Shown here: positions 8,663 to 10,426 of the stretch, one piece after another
Layout of the letters: each line of letters begins with the position of its first letter
Position numbering within the stretch: position 1 is the stretch's first letter
Assembly (NCBI GenBank): GCA_003024985.2
Contig: PXIH01S0016284.1
DNA length: 10,426 nucleotides
From: Euperipatoides rowelli
Taxonomy: Eukaryota > Onychophora > Udeonychophora > Euonychophora > Peripatopsidae
Reading direction: 5' to 3' (one strand)
The notes under the pieces: generated by a model
What the model saw: only the letters and a program-made list of their open reading frames with translations
Database searches by the model: none
Told to the model about the DNA's origin: nothing
Made by a program: the position numbers and the translations under genes

Positions 8663-8738
8663 AAAATAGCCTATATAGATATAAAAAAATTCCCTTATAA
8701 TATCTATATAGGCTTTTTATATCTATATAGGCTATTTT
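8663..8738. repeat. Perfect 25-bp inverted repeat (hairpin) with internal direct repeat
   Basis: The left arm (8663-8687, starting AAAATAGCCTATATAG) is exactly complementary to the right arm (8714-8738), with a 26-nt loop. The right half also contains a direct repeat: TATCTATATAGGCT at 8701-8714 recurs at 8720-8733. This leaves three copies of the CTATATAGGC motif in 76 bp. It could form a strong hairpin on either strand. No coding sequence is present. Confidence 0.9.
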
Positions 8739-8892
8739 CATTTTATTCCAAAAAAACTTAAAAAACTGATATTTTCATCAATACATATTTGGAAATTTAT
8801 TAGCGCCACCTAAGTATTAAAAAAAAAAAAACAATCTCTTACTTTAATATTAAAATTCATTTTAACGTATTATAAATATGTATAGTAGCCTA

Positions 8893-9349
8893 CTAGTAAT
8901 TCTTGATTTAACGGACTTAATTTACACATTTTTGGAATAACGCATAGACCTACCACTTTTCAAATTACACCGTCATTTGTATGAAATAATGTGATTTTGA
9001 AAAAATAAATGCTGTCAAAAATGAAAGGTAAATAGCTTTTCTGATTTTGTAATTTTATGATAGTGTAAGATACATTTAAAATTAATTTCAAATAATTCTT
9101 TATGGGAATGTGTTATGATTATGAACCTAAATTCAAATCCAGTACCCACAATTTTGAGAAAATTAACCTAACAGGAAGTCCATAATAGTTAATAGAATAA
9201 AAGAAATAAGTTACTGTTTTATTTTCATTGCTTCCCTTAACCCTTTGCATTTCTATTATTTTCTATGGAAAAATTATTTTGATTTACACATTTTGATATA
9301 CACGCTGATTTATAAGAACACAACCCCCACATAAATCAAGAATTACCTG
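8893..9349. mobile_element. Tigger/pogo-like MITE with TA target duplication
   Basis: The left end (8893-8910) and the reverse complement of the right end (9332-9349, CAGGTAATTCTTGATTTA) match at 16 of 18 positions. Both ends are flanked by TA (8891-8892 and 9350-9351), the duplicated target of Tc1/mariner-superfamily transposons. The right terminus begins CAG and continues as repeated AAATC/GATTTA phrases with a short GGGGG block, a layout I associate with Tigger/pogo-type ends. The 457-bp interior is AT-rich without a transposase frame, so it would have been mobilised in trans. The left end has drifted (CTAG instead of CAGG). Superfamily placement is by pattern; the inverted repeats and TA flanks are seen directly. 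Confidence 0.7.
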
Positions 9350-9351
9350 TA

Positions 9352-10001
9352 TATCTTAGTATCTAATTTAAAATTATTTATAATGTTCAAATTTAATATT
9401 ATTCTAAATCTAAGACCAAATAATTTAAAATACTGCATATTTTTCCAACAAAGTTAGTGCTAATTAATAACCACTGACTAGAAAATTGTAAAAATGATTA
9501 AAAAAAATGTTCATTTAGAGTGCTTTTTAAAATAATTTTTTTTAAATATCATTTGTTAAAATTTAATTCAATAATGATCAAAAATACAAACTGAAGTTTA
9601 TATATTAACCAAGTTTTTAAAAGGCACGCAGGGATTGAGTGTGTTTTTATTAGGCTTAGTATTTGAACTTGTGTTAAAATTTTAGTTTGTTTTTAGCCCT
9701 CCCCCCTCCCCCTAAAAAAAATCCTAATTTTTGAATAACACTCCATTATAAATTATATCTTAAGGAATTATCATTTTATGCTTTTGTAAATTTCAATCAC
9801 TTCATAATGCCACCAAAGAAACATTACTTTAAACTTCACTAATGGTCAGATTCTGGCATTTGAAAAATGAAAAATTAGTAGGAATTTAAGAAGTGCAAGC
9901 TCCATGTATCGATGACCTATGGGTTGAATTCAAATCAAGACTTAAAACTGACAAGGAGGCTAACCATTTAAAACTGTCTGAATTTAAAGTGATTGTTATT
10001 G
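9352..10001. other. AT-rich non-coding stretch
   Basis: No gene is supported. It has a short C-rich tract at 9698-9713. A plus-strand frame of 45 codons (9890-10024) reads IDDLWVEFKSRLKTDKEANH and runs into the Tc1 fragment in another frame. It looks protein-like, but I do not recognise it as transposase and it may be chance. Confidence 0.5.
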
Positions 10002-10253
10002 GTAAGGATGTCTTCTATTTATACTGAAGTGATAAAGAGATAACTACATGTGAAGAGAACTAAAGCTGGTAATCCAACCAATACGTCTTTATTAAATGCA
10101 AATAATAGACTGCCATGATTCAGATTTGCCAGGAACAATAAGGATTGTGACATAGAAGAGGGGTAGATTCAGCATATCTGGACTGAAAGTAAGTTCAACA
10201 TGTTGAAGTCAGATGGGAATATGTACTGTATGTAGAGACAAGGTGGAAGAAGC
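10002..10253 (+). pseudogene. Tc1-like transposase fragment, catalytic aspartate lost
   Basis: One plus-strand frame of 84 codons carries four stops (TAA 10041, TGA 10116, TAG 10164, TAG 10233), yet the similarity to Tc1-type DDE transposase persists through all of them. In order: VRMSSIYTEVIKR (end of the DNA-binding region), KAGNPTNTSLLNANNRL (linker), FRFARNNKDCDIEE (start of the catalytic domain), and IWTESKFNMLKSDGNMY, followed by RQGG. The family normally has W-S/T-D-E-S/T-K-F at this point, and its Asp is the first of the three catalytic acidic residues. Here the Asp is absent without loss of frame, consistent with a 3-bp deletion at about 10184-10185. Similarity fades after about 10253, so the second and third catalytic residues are not in the window. 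The protein once cut and pasted its own element; this copy is inactive. Confidence 0.72.
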
Positions 10254-10426
10254 TTAACCTACGAGCGGTCGCGCTGTCGTAATTCTTACGAACAATTCAA
10301 TTTTTTATAAAATGTGTCTATGGACTTGTAGGTTTATCTCTCTGCCTTCTATTCCTAAAATTAACTCCCCACTACAATATTGGTAGGTTTTTACCATGCA
10401 CATAACCGATTTTATAGTTATTTTTT
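10254..10426. other. CpG cluster and AT-rich end of window
   Basis: Immediately after transposase similarity ends, six CpG dinucleotides occur within 10262-10290, in a region where CpG is otherwise rare. The inverted repeat CGTAA-TTC-TTACG lies at 10278-10290. The rest, to 10426, is AT-rich and holds no gene I can see. Confidence 0.5.

Noticed and set aside
1-10426. tRNA, rRNA or tRNA-derived SINE promoter boxes.
   Set aside because: No paired A and B boxes (GGTTCGANNCC type) or cloverleaf arms were found by eye on either strand.

Overview
This window looks like non-coding nuclear DNA from an invertebrate animal. It is very AT-rich and full of homopolymer runs and ATT/AAT microsatellites. 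It has no operon structure, no ribosome binding sites and no open frame long enough to be an intact gene. All recognisable protein similarity comes from metazoan-type mobile elements. The recurrent short motif TAGGCCTA/CTATATAGGC reminds me of arthropod, perhaps crustacean, intergenic DNA, but that is an impression only. The sequence alone does not identify the species.

Layout. 1-355: a probable short inverted-repeat element with ends at 43-63 and 335-355. 356-1660: AT-rich DNA with no supported gene. 1661-1843 (minus): a broken fragment resembling the N-terminal helix-turn-helix of a Tc1-type transposase. 1847-4192: AT-rich filler with microsatellites. 4193-4537 (minus): an unexplained frame with only one stop. 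4568-5411 (minus): a 5'-truncated LINE, comprising an (ATT)n tail and the C-terminal part of a reverse transcriptase in three frames. 5412-6226: filler. 6227-6540: a non-autonomous repeat with a GT-rich start, a G-rich middle and a CCCGG/CCGGG hairpin end. 6559-7645: a five-copy tandem array in which each unit of about 240 bp is made of two related halves. 7645-7680: an AAT/ATT palindrome. 8090-8400: a poly-A run and an island of more complex sequence. 8663-8738: a hairpin with perfect 25-bp arms. 8893-9349: a Tigger/pogo-like MITE with TA target duplications. 10002-10253 (plus): a Tc1-type transposase fragment that has lost its first catalytic aspartate codon, followed by a small CpG cluster.

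The window contains no host gene I can support. The pieces do not work together as a system. They are separate insertions of at least three kinds (LINE, Tc1/mariner/Tigger, and a possible Helitron-like or other non-autonomous element) plus local satellite expansion, all at advanced stages of decay. I found no evidence for a new functional system. The least ordinary structure is the nested tandem array with its G-rich to C-rich strand switch at 6366-7645.
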